A DNA stretch of 64,000 nt. Origin: Pseudomonas sp. G.S.17 (lineage in GTDB: Bacteria > Pseudomonadota > Gammaproteobacteria > Pseudomonadales > Pseudomonadaceae). Below, piece by piece: positions 6,765 to 15,866 of the stretch. The position numbers were made by a program, and so were the translations under genes. Under the pieces are notes generated by a model. That model worked only from the letters and a program-made list of their open reading frames with translations, was not told where the DNA came from and ran no database searches. The stretch lies in assembly GCF_038096165.1 (NCBI RefSeq), contig NZ_CP151076.1:3841501-3905500 (forward strand), given 5' to 3'. The stretch's first letter is position 1, and every line of letters starts with the position of its first letter.

Positions 6765-7790
6765 ATGAGCGATCCCATTTTTAGCGAAGCCGAATACGAT
6801 GCCATCACCGATGCCGCTGCGCATTGGTGCATGCGTCTGCACGCCAGCGACTGCACCGCCCAGGAACGCCAGGCGTTCGAGCAGTGGCTGCACGCGCATC
6901 CGCTGCATGCCGTCGAATACGAGGCGGTGCTGGAAATCTGGGATGTCTCCGAACAGATCACGCCGGTCAATCCTGCGCCGGTATCGGGCAACGTAGCGAT
7001 GCTTGATGTCGCCCGGATGCGCACCTGCCCTCGCTGGCGCGCGTATGCCGCAGCGGCAGCCGTTGCGCTGCTGGCGTTGCCAACGGCGGGCTATATCGGT
7101 TGGAGCCAGGGGTGGCTGCCCAATGCATACGACTCTTACCAGGCGAACGGCACGACTCGTTTGATTACCCTGGCCGATGGCAGTCGCGTGGAATTGAATC
7201 TGGGCACCGAGCTGACCTATGCCAATTACAAAGACCACCGCAGCGTGACGCTGAACAAGGGCGAAGCGTTTTTTGAGGTCAGCCACGACCGCCAGCATCC
7301 GTTTGTGGTGAAGGCAGGCACAGGCAGCGTTACCGTGACCGGCACCCGTTTCAATGTCTGGATGTATCAGGATCAGGTCAAAGTGATGCTGGTTGACGGC
7401 TCGGTCCAGGTCACCAGCAATGCCTCACAACCAGGTATCGGCATGCACCTGGATCCCGGTATGCAGGCCAGCTACAAAACCGGCGACTTCCAGCCGCAGA
7501 TCAGCGAAACCTATGCCAACGACACCAGCCTGGCCTGGCGCAGTGGCAAGCTGGTGTTCAACAACCTGCCATTGTATCAGGCGCTGCCGCTGATCAATCG
7601 CTACCTGCCCCAGCCTATCCTGCTGGCGGACAGCGCCACGGGTGCAATCCGCCTCGGCGGCAGTTACAACACTGACGACATGGCCGGTCTGCTGGCGTCC
7701 CTGCCCAAGGTCTTGCCGGTGTTTCTGACCCACAATTCCCAAGGCAACCCGGTCATCAACAAACGACCCGCCGGGATGCCCAAAGGCTAG
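6765..7790 (+). CDS. FecR-type anti-sigma regulator (orphan)
   Basis: A 341-residue inner-membrane protein with an N-terminal cytoplasmic domain (DAITDAAAHWCMRLHASDC, like the DUF4880 of FecR proteins). A single transmembrane helix spans about residues 90-110, followed by a periplasmic FecR domain (TRLITLADGSRVELNLGTELTY to TRFNVWM) and a C-terminal secretin/STN-like end. FecR proteins couple a TonB receptor to an ECF sigma factor during siderophore sensing. Here neither a fecI-type sigma gene nor a receptor gene is adjacent. The only iron-related neighbour is convergent pvdQ, 20 bases away. ATG at 6765 is preferred, with CGGAG just upstream. Confidence 0.88.
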   Translation: MSDPIFSEAEYDAITDAAAHWCMRLHASDCTAQERQAFEQWLHAHPLHAVEYEAVLEIWDVSEQITPVNPAPVSGNVAMLDVARMRTCPRWRAYAAAAAVALLALPTAGYIGWSQGWLPNAYDSYQANGTTRLITLADGSRVELNLGTELTYANYKDHRSVTLNKGEAFFEVSHDRQHPFVVKAGTGSVTVTGTRFNVWMYQDQVKVMLVDGSVQVTSNASQPGIGMHLDPGMQASYKTGDFQPQISETYANDTSLAWRSGKLVFNNLPLYQALPLINRYLPQPILLADSATGAIRLGGSYNTDDMAGLLASLPKVLPVFLTHNSQGNPVINKRPAGMPKG

Positions 7791-7810
7791 GCGCTTGACG
7801 CCAACCCGCC

Positions 7811-10147
7811 TTACCGCTGCCCTTCCTTGATGACTTGCACGTGATACTCCGGATCCTTCTCGATCTGCTGCTCGGTGAACGGCAATACACCCCAACGCTT
7901 ATCGGAAAATGCCCGGGTCTGGTCGTTGCTGTGGGGCGAATCAGGATTGCTGGACTGCGATGACGCCAAAAGCCCCAAGGCTTTAGGGCCGTGTTCGTCA
8001 AACGTCACAACCTGCAGATAACTGCTGCCGCTGACCACTTCGCGCTTGCCATCGTTGCGCGGTATCGCGGTCATCGCGTTGTAGATGCCCAACACTGACG
8101 GTCCGCCATGTATCGGTGTTTGCTGCGTGCCCACGGTCGAGACCTGAACATCGCGCCAATGACTGTCGCTGCCCAATCCGGCCTTTTCCAGCTGCTCGGC
8201 CGAGGCCAGTAGCGCAGCATGCAGCGTTTCACTTACCGCTGGCTGGCTGATGTCCAGACCTCGCGGGGTATGCAGCGGATTGGCAGGATCGAATGCAATG
8301 CGCCAAGCGTTCGGCACCTTCTGCAATGCCTTAGCGAGATTCTGGAAATGCACGAAGCCGATGCCCGCTTCCAGGTTCGCGCTGCGATCCCATTGGGCGA
8401 GGCTGGTGCAGACTGCCTTGATCGTCGCCATATCCGCCCCTGAATAGCCGGTGCAGAATTGCAATACGTCATCGAGCAAGGCGCCGCCCTCGGCCTCGGC
8501 CATGTAGACGCGGTTATCCATGACCATCGCCTGCAAATCGGCGATTCCGATCTTGCCCGCCTGCTGTACGTCACGCAGACGCTCCACGGCAAACCGCGCA
8601 CGCATGCCAAGCGGCACAGCATCACGGCTGATCAGTGGCGAAAAGCCGGTCAACGGCTGCGCCGGATTGGTCATCCAGGCCGAGTCATTGGAATTTTGCA
8701 GGTAATCGTTGCGCGCAAGGCTGGGCAGCGCCGAGGCCGGGAAAATGCCAGCTTGCGCGGCATCTTTCGCGTTGTCCCAGGCGCACACGCTGCGCGAACC
8801 GTCGAGCACGATCATGTCCTGCCCGGCAGCCGGGTCGCTGCATTGCGCCAGCTTCTGCGCGCTGACATTGGGCACCACCGCGTAATTCATGTACAGCGCC
8901 TGCCCGCGATCATCCACCGCCATCGTATTGACCCACGGGATGCCCTGGATTTTCTGCAACGAAGCTTGCAAGGCGGCAAGACTGGTCGCCTGATTCATCG
9001 AATACCACTGCTGCAATACCCGATCATTGGTCTGGTTTGCATCACGCAGGCTGTAGGCATATTCGCGATTCCAGTCCAGCTTGCCCGGCCACTGCACGAT
9101 GGGGCCGAACTCCGAACGATACTGATCTCGGGATTGCTGCGCAGGTTTGCCGTCCTTGTCAGTCGCCGCCACCTTCACTGTAGTCTTGAGCATGGCCCGG
9201 GATTGGCCATCCACCAGATAACGAGTCGGATCCTTGGGGTCCAGCTTGAGGCGATACAAAGTGAAATGCTTCGACGCATCCACCGTGTGGGTCCAGGCCA
9301 GGTGTTGACTGAAGCCGATATTGATCAGCGGCAGGCCGGGCAACGAGGCGCCCATGACGTCAAGTTTGCCGGGAATGGTCAGGTGCATCTGATAGAAACG
9401 CATGCCGCCCACCCAGGGAAAGTGCGGGTTGGCCAACAGCATGCCGCGACCGTTGGCGGAACGCTCGCTGCCGATGGCAACCGCATTGCTGCCGCGCTCG
9501 AAGGCAAAGCTCTGCATATTGGCTTCAGCGACCTCGAATTCCTTGCCGGCAATGCTTGCCTGTTTCGCCACACTGGGCGGAACCGCGCCAGCCACTGCTT
9601 CGGCAAATTGCCCAAGGCCACCTTCAACCAGCAGACGACGGGTCAGCTTGACCAGGTCCTCAGGCGTGATGGGCCTCAACCAGTCCGCCTGCAGGCATTG
9701 GCCCTGGACATTTTTGTCACGCACTTCAGCCAGATAGCGGTTGTAGCCTGCGACGTAACCCTCGACCAACTGACGCACCTGCGGCGTCTGCGCCTGCCAG
9801 AAAGCGCCGTCCGCCTGCGGGCTGTTCAAGCCCTGGAAAAACACATCGCTGGTCAGGTTATTGCGCTGTTCGAGAGTCTGCTTGTCCGGACCGAAAAAGC
9901 GCGAGCGCTCGCCGTTGACCGTCACCACTTCATTGGCCAGCAGACACAGATTGTCCTCGGCATAGGCGTAACCGATACCGAAGCCCAGGCCTCGCTCGTC
10001 GTTGGCGCGTATGTGCGGCACACCAAATGCTGTGCGGCGTATCTCGGCGCTGGCATGCCCGGCGGGCGCCAGGGCGTGCACATTAAAGCTCAGGCAGAAC
10101 AACAGCCCTGAAACGCAAATCGTCGGCATCCGCTTGGAAATGATCAC
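7811..10147 (-). CDS. pvdQ: Penicillin acylase-family PvdQ acylase
   Basis: Periplasmic Ntn-hydrolase that removes the fatty acyl chain from pyoverdine precursors; family members also hydrolyse long-chain acyl-homoserine lactones. The 778-residue precursor has a signal peptide (about 1-25). The autoprocessing site is Gly219-Ser220, so the beta chain begins SNAVAIGSERSANG. Long stretches match my memory of P. aeruginosa PvdQ, including NPHFPW, NIGFSQHLAWTHTVD, QGIPWVNT and QNSNDSAW. The GTG start at 10147 has AGGAG upstream. It stands outside any pyoverdine gene cluster in this window, beside an orphan fecR. Confidence 0.92.
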   Translation of the reverse strand: MIISKRMPTICVSGLLFCLSFNVHALAPAGHASAEIRRTAFGVPHIRANDERGLGFGIGYAYAEDNLCLLANEVVTVNGERSRFFGPDKQTLEQRNNLTSDVFFQGLNSPQADGAFWQAQTPQVRQLVEGYVAGYNRYLAEVRDKNVQGQCLQADWLRPITPEDLVKLTRRLLVEGGLGQFAEAVAGAVPPSVAKQASIAGKEFEVAEANMQSFAFERGSNAVAIGSERSANGRGMLLANPHFPWVGGMRFYQMHLTIPGKLDVMGASLPGLPLINIGFSQHLAWTHTVDASKHFTLYRLKLDPKDPTRYLVDGQSRAMLKTTVKVAATDKDGKPAQQSRDQYRSEFGPIVQWPGKLDWNREYAYSLRDANQTNDRVLQQWYSMNQATSLAALQASLQKIQGIPWVNTMAVDDRGQALYMNYAVVPNVSAQKLAQCSDPAAGQDMIVLDGSRSVCAWDNAKDAAQAGIFPASALPSLARNDYLQNSNDSAWMTNPAQPLTGFSPLISRDAVPLGMRARFAVERLRDVQQAGKIGIADLQAMVMDNRVYMAEAEGGALLDDVLQFCTGYSGADMATIKAVCTSLAQWDRSANLEAGIGFVHFQNLAKALQKVPNAWRIAFDPANPLHTPRGLDISQPAVSETLHAALLASAEQLEKAGLGSDSHWRDVQVSTVGTQQTPIHGGPSVLGIYNAMTAIPRNDGKREVVSGSSYLQVVTFDEHGPKALGLLASSQSSNPDSPHSNDQTRAFSDKRWGVLPFTEQQIEKDPEYHVQVIKEGQR

Positions 10148-10371
10148 TCTGACTCCTGATGGCTTGGCTGACCGGCAGGCGCGAGCTCGCCGCCGCTTGT
10201 CGCCCCCATTAAACGAAGCCGGCCTGGAAAATTTAGCCGGACATGCCTGGGGCAAAGCGTCACGTCATCTGCATTCAGGAAGTTTTTTGCATTTCAGGTT
10301 GAGGATTTCTCGCGCTCATTCGTCTTATTAAGGAGATAGATCACAAGAAGGGCCTGAAAAGGAATTTGCGC

Positions 10372-10761
10372 ATGTTTAATCGTCACGCAACCACTACTCG
10401 AACGATGCTTCGCCAATCAGCCGTCGCAGCACAGACACCTGCCGCTGCGGCGGATGCGGAGCGTCCGGGCAACGAGCCCATTCGACAGCTGCTTAAAAGT
10501 TTCGGCCTGCGCACCAGTCTGGTCCGCCTGAAAGTCCTGGACGCCTTGCTGACCGCCACTGGCGAAGGGCACGCATTGGGTGTGCGCGGCGTTCACAACC
10601 AGCTACTGAAGCTGGATATCCCGCTGTCGTTTCTAAGCGTGCGCGAAGTGCTCAAGCGCTTGTGCGACGAAGGCGTCATTCACCTCAACGCCGACAAAAG
10701 CTACAGCCTGCATCCGCGCGCCTGGCAATGGCTGAACGAGCCGGGCAAGCCAGCCGAATGA
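10372..10761 (+). CDS. Fur-like winged-helix protein without metal-binding half
   Basis: A 129-residue protein. Residues about 40-120 resemble the DNA-binding half of Fur-family regulators (LLKSFGLRTSLVRLKVLDALL, then VREVLKRLCDEGVIHLNADKSYSLH). The His-rich metal-binding and dimerisation half of Fur is absent. Some Pseudomonas genomes label such genes as Fe/Zn uptake regulation proteins, but metal sensing cannot be inferred here. ATG at 10372 has AAGGA 8 bases upstream. It is divergent from pvdQ, a tempting but unproven regulatory link. Confidence 0.65.
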   Translation: MFNRHATTTRTMLRQSAVAAQTPAAAADAERPGNEPIRQLLKSFGLRTSLVRLKVLDALLTATGEGHALGVRGVHNQLLKLDIPLSFLSVREVLKRLCDEGVIHLNADKSYSLHPRAWQWLNEPGKPAE

Positions 10762-10785
10762 TCGGTGCGCCCGCCCCACACGCCT

Positions 10786-10974
10786 TTAGCGTTTGACCTT
10801 GCGCCGCATGAAGCCATTGAGGACTACCACCATAATGGCGACGAAGATTGCAATGTACTGAAAGGTCTTTTCGGTGATCACACCGATGGTCTGCAAATGC
10901 GACAGACCCAGCATGATCGCCAGCACGCTTAAAGCGATCAGAATGGAATACATCAAACGCTGTTTATTGGTCAT
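10786..10974 (-). CDS. Small two-span membrane protein
   Basis: A 62-residue hydrophobic product with two predicted transmembrane helices (LMYSILIALSVLAIMLGLSHL and QYIAIFVAIMVVVLNGFM) and a basic tail RRKVKR. AGGA precedes the ATG at 10974; an upstream in-frame start at 11028 is less likely. No named family recognised. It is convergent with the Fur-like gene and divergent from the cation antiporter. Confidence 0.7.
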   Translation of the reverse strand: MTNKQRLMYSILIALSVLAIMLGLSHLQTIGVITEKTFQYIAIFVAIMVVVLNGFMRRKVKR

Positions 10975-11183
10975 TGCAAGTTTCCTGAATTCTTCATGGA
11001 CGGCATTCGTCGCCAAATGCGCGCCCATATTACGCCCATGAGCGTCGCGTTACATCGCCCAGCCATTTCCCTTGACGGATGTCACAGCACATCCAGACAA
11101 CGAACCGTAGCCTGCACATGGTTTAATGGCGGTCTATTCAAGGTCGATCAGCTGACCTTTCGCTAGATGCCAAGGAGTTCACC

Positions 11184-12992
11184 ATGCCCCATGAAGGCAG
11201 CCTGTTACAGGCCGCAGTCGTGTTTTTGCTCGCCGCAGTTTTGACCGTTCCATTGGCCAAACGGCTGCAACTGGGCGCAGTGCTCGGCTATCTGTTCGCC
11301 GGCGTCATCATCGGCCCGTCAGTGCTGGGGCTGATCGGCAACCCGGAAAGCGTCAGCCATATTTCCGAGCTCGGCGTGGTGCTGCTGCTGTTCATCATCG
11401 GCCTTGAGCTTTCGCCAAAACGTTTATGGGTGATGCGCAAATCGGTTTTCGGCGTAGGCCTGGCCCAAGTGTTGCTGACCGGGGTGGTCATTGGCGCGAT
11501 TGCCTTGCTGGTTTTCGACCAACCGCTGAATACCGCCGTGGTGCTGGGCCTTGGCCTGGCGCTGTCATCGACGGCGTTTTGCTTGCAGAGTCTGGCTGAA
11601 CGCAAGGAACTCAACGCGCCTCATGGCCGACTGGCCTTCGCCATCCTGCTGTTTCAGGACATTGCTGCAATCCCCTTGATCGCCATGGTGCCGTTCCTCG
11701 CCGGCTCCGATCACAACCTCAGCGCCAGCGAAGGCCTGAATCACGGCCTGCGTGTATTGGGCAGTATCGCGATTGTCGTGGTCGGCGGCCGCTATCTGCT
11801 GCGCCCGGTATTTCGCGTTGTCGCCAAGACCAAAATCCAGGAAGTGTCCACGGCGACCGCCTTGCTGGTGGTCATCGGCACCGCCTGGCTGATGGATCAA
11901 GTCGGAGTGTCCATGGCCCTGGGCGCATTCCTCGCCGGGTTGCTGCTCGCCGACTCGGAATACCGTCACGAACTTGAGTCCCAGATCGAGCCCTTCAAGG
12001 GCTTGCTGCTGGGGCTGTTTTTCATGAGCGTCGGCATGGGCGCCAACCTCAGCCTGTTGCTCAGCGAACCCGCCATCGTTCTGGGGCTGACGCTGTTGCT
12101 GGTGTGCATCAAGCTGCCGCTGCTGTTTCTGGTCGGCCGCCTGGCGGGCGGTTTGGGCAGACAGAGCGCCCTGCGCCTGGGCATCGTGCTTGCTGCGGGC
12201 GGTGAATTCGCCTTCGTGGTGTTCAAGATCGGCAGCGATCAAGGCCTGTTTGATGCCCGGCTTTACGACATTCTCGTACTGACCATCACCTTGTCGATGG
12301 CCATGACGCCCTTGTTGCTGCTGGCCATCGCCCGATGGCTCAAGCCCAAGACCGTGGCTGTCGAAGTGCCGGATGAGTACCGGGACATCAACACCGATTC
12401 GCCTAGGGTGGTGATTGCCGGCATGGGCCGCATGGGCCAGATCGTGGCGCGTATCCTGCGAGCGCAGAATATCCCGTTCGTGGCGCTGGATACCGCCGTG
12501 GAATCGATCGAGTTTTCCCGCAGTTTCGGCAATGTACCGGTGTTTTATGGCGACCCGCTGCGCCCGGAAATCCTGCGTGCCGCCAAGGTCGATCAGGCTG
12601 AGTTTTTCGTCATCGCCACCGACGATCCGGACACCAACATCAAGACCGCCGAACTGGTGCGCAAGCTGTACCCCAATATGAAAATCATCGCCAGGGCCCG
12701 TAACCGCCAGCATGTGCATCGGCTTATCGACGTGGGCGCCCAGGCCGTTCGGGAAACCTTTTATTCCAGTCTGGAAATGAGCCGCCAGACCTTGCTCGGT
12801 CTGGGCTTGAGTCAGGCCCAGGCCGACGCGCGCATCAATCGCTTCAAACGGCATGACGAACAGGTGCTCGCCGCACAGCATCTGGTTTATGACGACGCAA
12901 CCAAAGTGCTGCAGACGGCGCGGGAAGCGCGCAAGGAACTGGAACAATTGTTTGATGCGGATCGACGCGAGGAAGAGTCGGTCAAGGATTGA
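11184..12992 (+). CDS. KefB/KefC-type CPA2 cation:proton antiporter
   Basis: Inner-membrane monovalent cation/proton antiporter of 602 residues. Residues 1 to about 380 form the Na/H exchanger domain with many helices. A TrkA-N/RCK nucleotide-binding domain follows at about 408-525 (VVIAGMGRMGQIVARILRAQNIPFVALD), then a charged coiled-coil-like tail. In E. coli KefB/C the domain gates glutathione-adduct-triggered K+ efflux; that gating is not shown here. AAGGAG lies upstream of the ATG. It stands alone and ends at a hairpin terminator. Confidence 0.9.
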   Translation: MPHEGSLLQAAVVFLLAAVLTVPLAKRLQLGAVLGYLFAGVIIGPSVLGLIGNPESVSHISELGVVLLLFIIGLELSPKRLWVMRKSVFGVGLAQVLLTGVVIGAIALLVFDQPLNTAVVLGLGLALSSTAFCLQSLAERKELNAPHGRLAFAILLFQDIAAIPLIAMVPFLAGSDHNLSASEGLNHGLRVLGSIAIVVVGGRYLLRPVFRVVAKTKIQEVSTATALLVVIGTAWLMDQVGVSMALGAFLAGLLLADSEYRHELESQIEPFKGLLLGLFFMSVGMGANLSLLLSEPAIVLGLTLLLVCIKLPLLFLVGRLAGGLGRQSALRLGIVLAAGGEFAFVVFKIGSDQGLFDARLYDILVLTITLSMAMTPLLLLAIARWLKPKTVAVEVPDEYRDINTDSPRVVIAGMGRMGQIVARILRAQNIPFVALDTAVESIEFSRSFGNVPVFYGDPLRPEILRAAKVDQAEFFVIATDDPDTNIKTAELVRKLYPNMKIIARARNRQHVHRLIDVGAQAVRETFYSSLEMSRQTLLGLGLSQAQADARINRFKRHDEQVLAAQHLVYDDATKVLQTAREARKELEQLFDADRREEESVKD

Positions 12993-13013
12993 TACAAGCT
13001 CGCTCTCGCCGCA

Positions 13014-13044
13014 GTTCTCTGGGGAGGTTTCTTCCGCAGAGAAC
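13014..13044. terminator. Terminator-like hairpin between convergent genes
   Basis: GTTCTCTG (13014-13021) pairs exactly with CAGAGAAC (13037-13044), with further GGAGG/CTTCC pairing inside. It lies between the antiporter gene and moeA; there is no long T-run. Confidence 0.55.
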
Positions 13045-13060
13045 AGCGGCGATCAGCATC

Positions 13061-14263
13061 TCAGCCCAGGACTTCACTCAATGGAATGAAGTTGACCCAC
13101 TCGCCTTCGGCAAAGGTGCGGTCTTCCAGCACTTCGATCAACCCATCAGCCCAGGCGGCGCTGCGCAAAACCCCTGAACTCTGGTTGCGGTAAAACACCG
13201 CACGGCCTTGCTCAAGACGCCCGCGCAAATATTCACGACGGTGGCCCGGCCGCGTCCAGGCGAAGCCCGCAGGCACGGGGAATTGCAGTGGAGTGACGTC
13301 TTGCACGCCCTGGCGACGCAGCAGATAAGGCCGCGCCAACAGGGCAAAGGTGACCAGGGTCGAAGCGGGGTTGCCCGGCAGACCGATCACCGGTACGCCG
13401 CGAAAATGGCCGAATGTCAGCGGTTTTCCGGGTTTGATCGCCAGTTTCCAGAGCGACAATTCGCCCTCCTCGCGCAGTGCATGGCCGAGAAAATCAGCCT
13501 CACCGACGGAAACGCCACCGGTGGAAAGAATCAGGTCCACATCATTGAGCGCAGCCAGGGCCGTGCGGGTTTTCTCCAGGTCATCCGGAAGAATCCCTGC
13601 ATCGATGACTTCACATTCCAGACGCTTGAGCCAGCTGCACAACAGCACGCGATTGCTGTTGTAGATTTGCCCCGGCCCCAATGGCTGGCCCGGTTCGATC
13701 AACTCGTCGCCGGTGGACAACACGGCCACGCGCACCCGACGTATCACGTCGACTTCGGCCAGCCCGAGGGACGCCGTCAGTCCCAGTTCGATAGGACCGA
13801 GACGGGTTCCGACGGCCAGCACCTTGTCGCCAACTCGGGTTTCCTGACCTTGAGGACGGATGTTCTGCCCGTCGAGCAACGGTTCGAGAAACGCAACCCG
13901 CTCGTCGGCCTGCACCACAGCGTTTTCCTGCATCTCGACACAATCGGCACCTTGCGGAACCGGAGCGCCGGTGAAGATCCGCGCACAGGTGCCGGGAGTC
14001 AGGGGTTCGGGAGCCTGGCCGGCGAAAATCCATTGACTGACGGTCAGCGGCTCGCCCGTCCAGTCAGCGAGACGCAGCGCGTAACCGTCCATGGCGCTGT
14101 TGGGCCAGGGCGGCAGATCCAGCGTGGAGATCAGATCCACGGCCAATACACGACCCTGCGCGTTGGCCAATGGCACCCGTTCACGTTCGGTAATCGGCGT
14201 GGCGGCGGCCATTTCCAGCAGACGCGCGAGAGCGTCTTCGACCGGCATCAAAGGCTTGCTCAT
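13061..14263 (-). CDS. moeA: Molybdopterin molybdenumtransferase MoeA
   Basis: Inserts molybdate into adenylylated molybdopterin in cofactor synthesis. The 400-residue length and motifs are typical: [14 protein letters not shown] near the N-terminus, [29 protein letters not shown] and [15 protein letters not shown]. It follows moaB by 6 bases on the same strand, so the two form an operon that completes adenylylation and Mo insertion. The nitrate reductase encoded at 44960-47695 needs the product. Confidence 0.95.
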   Translation of the reverse strand: MSKPLMPVEDALARLLEMAAATPITERERVPLANAQGRVLAVDLISTLDLPPWPNSAMDGYALRLADWTGEPLTVSQWIFAGQAPEPLTPGTCARIFTGAPVPQGADCVEMQENAVVQADERVAFLEPLLDGQNIRPQGQETRVGDKVLAVGTRLGPIELGLTASLGLAEVDVIRRVRVAVLSTGDELIEPGQPLGPGQIYNSNRVLLCSWLKRLECEVIDAGILPDDLEKTRTALAALNDVDLILSTGGVSVGEADFLGHALREEGELSLWKLAIKPGKPLTFGHFRGVPVIGLPGNPASTLVTFALLARPYLLRRQGVQDVTPLQFPVPAGFAWTRPGHRREYLRGRLEQGRAVFYRNQSSGVLRSAAWADGLIEVLEDRTFAEGEWVNFIPLSEVLG

Positions 14264-14269
14264 GGACGG

Positions 14270-14809
14270 CTACCCACGCGTTGCGCAGGGTTCGGCCTGC
14301 TTGAGGTGCGGCACGAAGTTGCACGGGCGGAAACGCGAATCCAGCTGCTGGGCGAGAATCCCGTCCCAACCGGTGCGCACCGCGTTGGTCGAGCCCGGCA
14401 GGCAGCACACCAGGGTGCCATTGGCCAGGCCTGCCAGGGCACGGGACTGGATAGTCGAAGTGCCGATATCGGGCACGGAAATCTGCCGGAACAGCTCGCC
14501 AAATCCATCGACTTGCTTGTCCAGCAGGCAACCCACGGCTTCTGGCGTGCTGTCACGGCCAGTGAAGCCGGTGCCGCCAGTAATCAATACGACCTGCACC
14601 TCATCATCGGCGATCCACGTCGCAACCTGGGCGCGGATTTTGTACAGGTCATCCTTGAGCAGGACGCGCTCGATCAGGCTATGGCCGGCCTCGGTCAGAC
14701 GGTCGACAAACATTTGGCCGGAGGTATCGGTTTCGCGGGAGCGGGTGTCGCTGACGGTCAGCACAGCGATGTTCAAGGGCACGAAAGGTGTGTCAGCCTT
14801 GGCTTTCAT
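14270..14809 (-). CDS. moaB: Molybdopterin adenylyltransferase MoaB
   Basis: A 179-residue MoaB/Mog family enzyme that adenylylates molybdopterin before Mo insertion. Signatures are [29 protein letters not shown] and the LPGSTNAV loop. The start ATG at 14809 agrees with the family. It is the first gene of the moaB-moeA pair and divergent from mobA across 78 bases, so one intergenic region controls both directions of Mo-cofactor synthesis. Confidence 0.95.
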   Translation of the reverse strand: MKAKADTPFVPLNIAVLTVSDTRSRETDTSGQMFVDRLTEAGHSLIERVLLKDDLYKIRAQVATWIADDEVQVVLITGGTGFTGRDSTPEAVGCLLDKQVDGFGELFRQISVPDIGTSTIQSRALAGLANGTLVCCLPGSTNAVRTGWDGILAQQLDSRFRPCNFVPHLKQAEPCATRG

Positions 14810-14887
14810 AGGCTCAATCCAGTTGTCGAGGAAACAGGCCGGTGTTATATCACAGCACTCCTTTTCACTGCCTCGGTTAAGTCTGCC

Positions 14888-15481
14888 ATGTCCGGTCCCG
14901 CTGTTCTTCCACCCTGCTCGATCCTGCTGCTGGCCGGTGGCCAGGGCCAGCGCATGGGGGGGCGCGACAAAGGCCTGATCGAATGGCGCGGCGAACCGCT
15001 GATCCAGCACCTTCAGCGCCTGACCCGACCATTGACCGACGATCTGATCATTTCCTGCAATCGCAACATCGAACAGTACGCACGCTATGCTGATCAATTA
15101 GTGCAGGACAATAACGCTGATTTTAACGGGCCATTCGCGGGCATTCGCGCCGCGCTGAGCGTGGCACGTCATGACTTTCTGCTGGTGCTGCCGTGCGATG
15201 TACCGCTGATTGATGGGGAGTTGCTGCAAGCGCTCCGTGAAACGGCGTTTGCGCACCCTGATCAACCGGTAATGATTCGTGATGGTGAACACTGGCAGCC
15301 GTTGCTGTGTATGATTCCCACCCGGCATGCCGCCGCTTTCGAAGCGGCCTGGCAGGCCGGGGAACGAAGCCCGCGCCGGGCCATGGAGCAGTTTCAACCG
15401 GTTGCCGTGCAGTGCGCGGCAGGCGACCCTCGTCTGGCGAACTTCAACACCCCGGATCTGTTGACGCGGATCACCGTTTAA
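14888..15481 (+). CDS. mobA: Molybdenum cofactor guanylyltransferase
   Basis: A 197-residue nucleotidyltransferase that attaches GMP to Mo-molybdopterin, giving the bis-MGD cofactor of nitrate reductase-type enzymes. The N-terminal signature [20 protein letters not shown] and the [10 protein letters not shown] segment are diagnostic. The frame is open far upstream, but family homology begins at this ATG. The ribosome site is weak. It is divergent from moaB. Confidence 0.93.
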   Translation: MSGPAVLPPCSILLLAGGQGQRMGGRDKGLIEWRGEPLIQHLQRLTRPLTDDLIISCNRNIEQYARYADQLVQDNNADFNGPFAGIRAALSVARHDFLLVLPCDVPLIDGELLQALRETAFAHPDQPVMIRDGEHWQPLLCMIPTRHAAAFEAAWQAGERSPRRAMEQFQPVAVQCAAGDPRLANFNTPDLLTRITV

Positions 15482-15578
15482 CGTCGTGCAGCCCGCAAGG
15501 GTTACTATTCATGGAACTTGCTGGCGGCGCATACGTCTTAACGTCAGTTAATCAAAAGAATCCTCTGGAGACACAGTA

Positions 15579-15803
15579 ATGAAACAACGGACCCTTCCCG
15601 CTGCCTTTCTGCTCGCATTGAGCCTCGCCTCCCTCGCTGGCTGCGCCTCGCCCACTGTGATCACCTTGACTGACGGCCGCGAAATCCAGGCTGTCGATAC
15701 CCCTAAATACGATGAAGAGTCGGGTTTCTACGAATTCAAGCAACTCGACGGCAAAGAAACCCGCGTCAACAAGGATCAAGTGCGTACCGTCAAAGACCTT
15801 TGA
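15579..15803 (+). CDS. YgdI/YgdR family small lipoprotein
   Basis: A 74-residue lipoprotein with a signal peptide and lipobox LAGC (Cys about residue 22). The YgdI/YgdR-type domain PTVITLTDGREIQAVDTPKYDEESGFYEFKQLDGK follows, an SH3-like fold of unknown function. CTGGAG lies upstream of the ATG. It is a monocistronic unit ending at a strong terminator. Confidence 0.9.
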   Translation: MKQRTLPAAFLLALSLASLAGCASPTVITLTDGREIQAVDTPKYDEESGFYEFKQLDGKETRVNKDQVRTVKDL

Positions 15804-15826
15804 TGACGACGTGACCCAGATGCTGA

Positions 15827-15851
15827 AAAACCCGCCTGGTGCGGGTTTTTT
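15827..15851 (+). terminator. Intrinsic terminator
   Basis: AAAACCCGC (15827-15835), loop CTGGT, GCGGGTTTTTT. It lies between the lipoprotein gene and the convergent pseudouridine synthase gene and can serve both. Confidence 0.9.
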
Positions 15852-15866
15852 GCGCCTGCAGTTTGA

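Noticed and set aside
8459..10111. A 550-codon open frame on the plus strand opposite pvdQ
   Set aside because: Typical antisense frame of a GC-rich gene; the opposite strand has clear acylase homology and a signal peptide.
10213..10235. Possible PvdS (iron starvation) box upstream of pvdQ: TAAAT then CGT on the minus strand
   Set aside because: The spacing is 15 bases, shorter than the 16-17 usually required, so I do not call it.
13208..14887. A long N-terminal extension of mobA opposite moeA and moaB
   Set aside because: The frame is open by chance; family homology begins only at the ATG at 14888.
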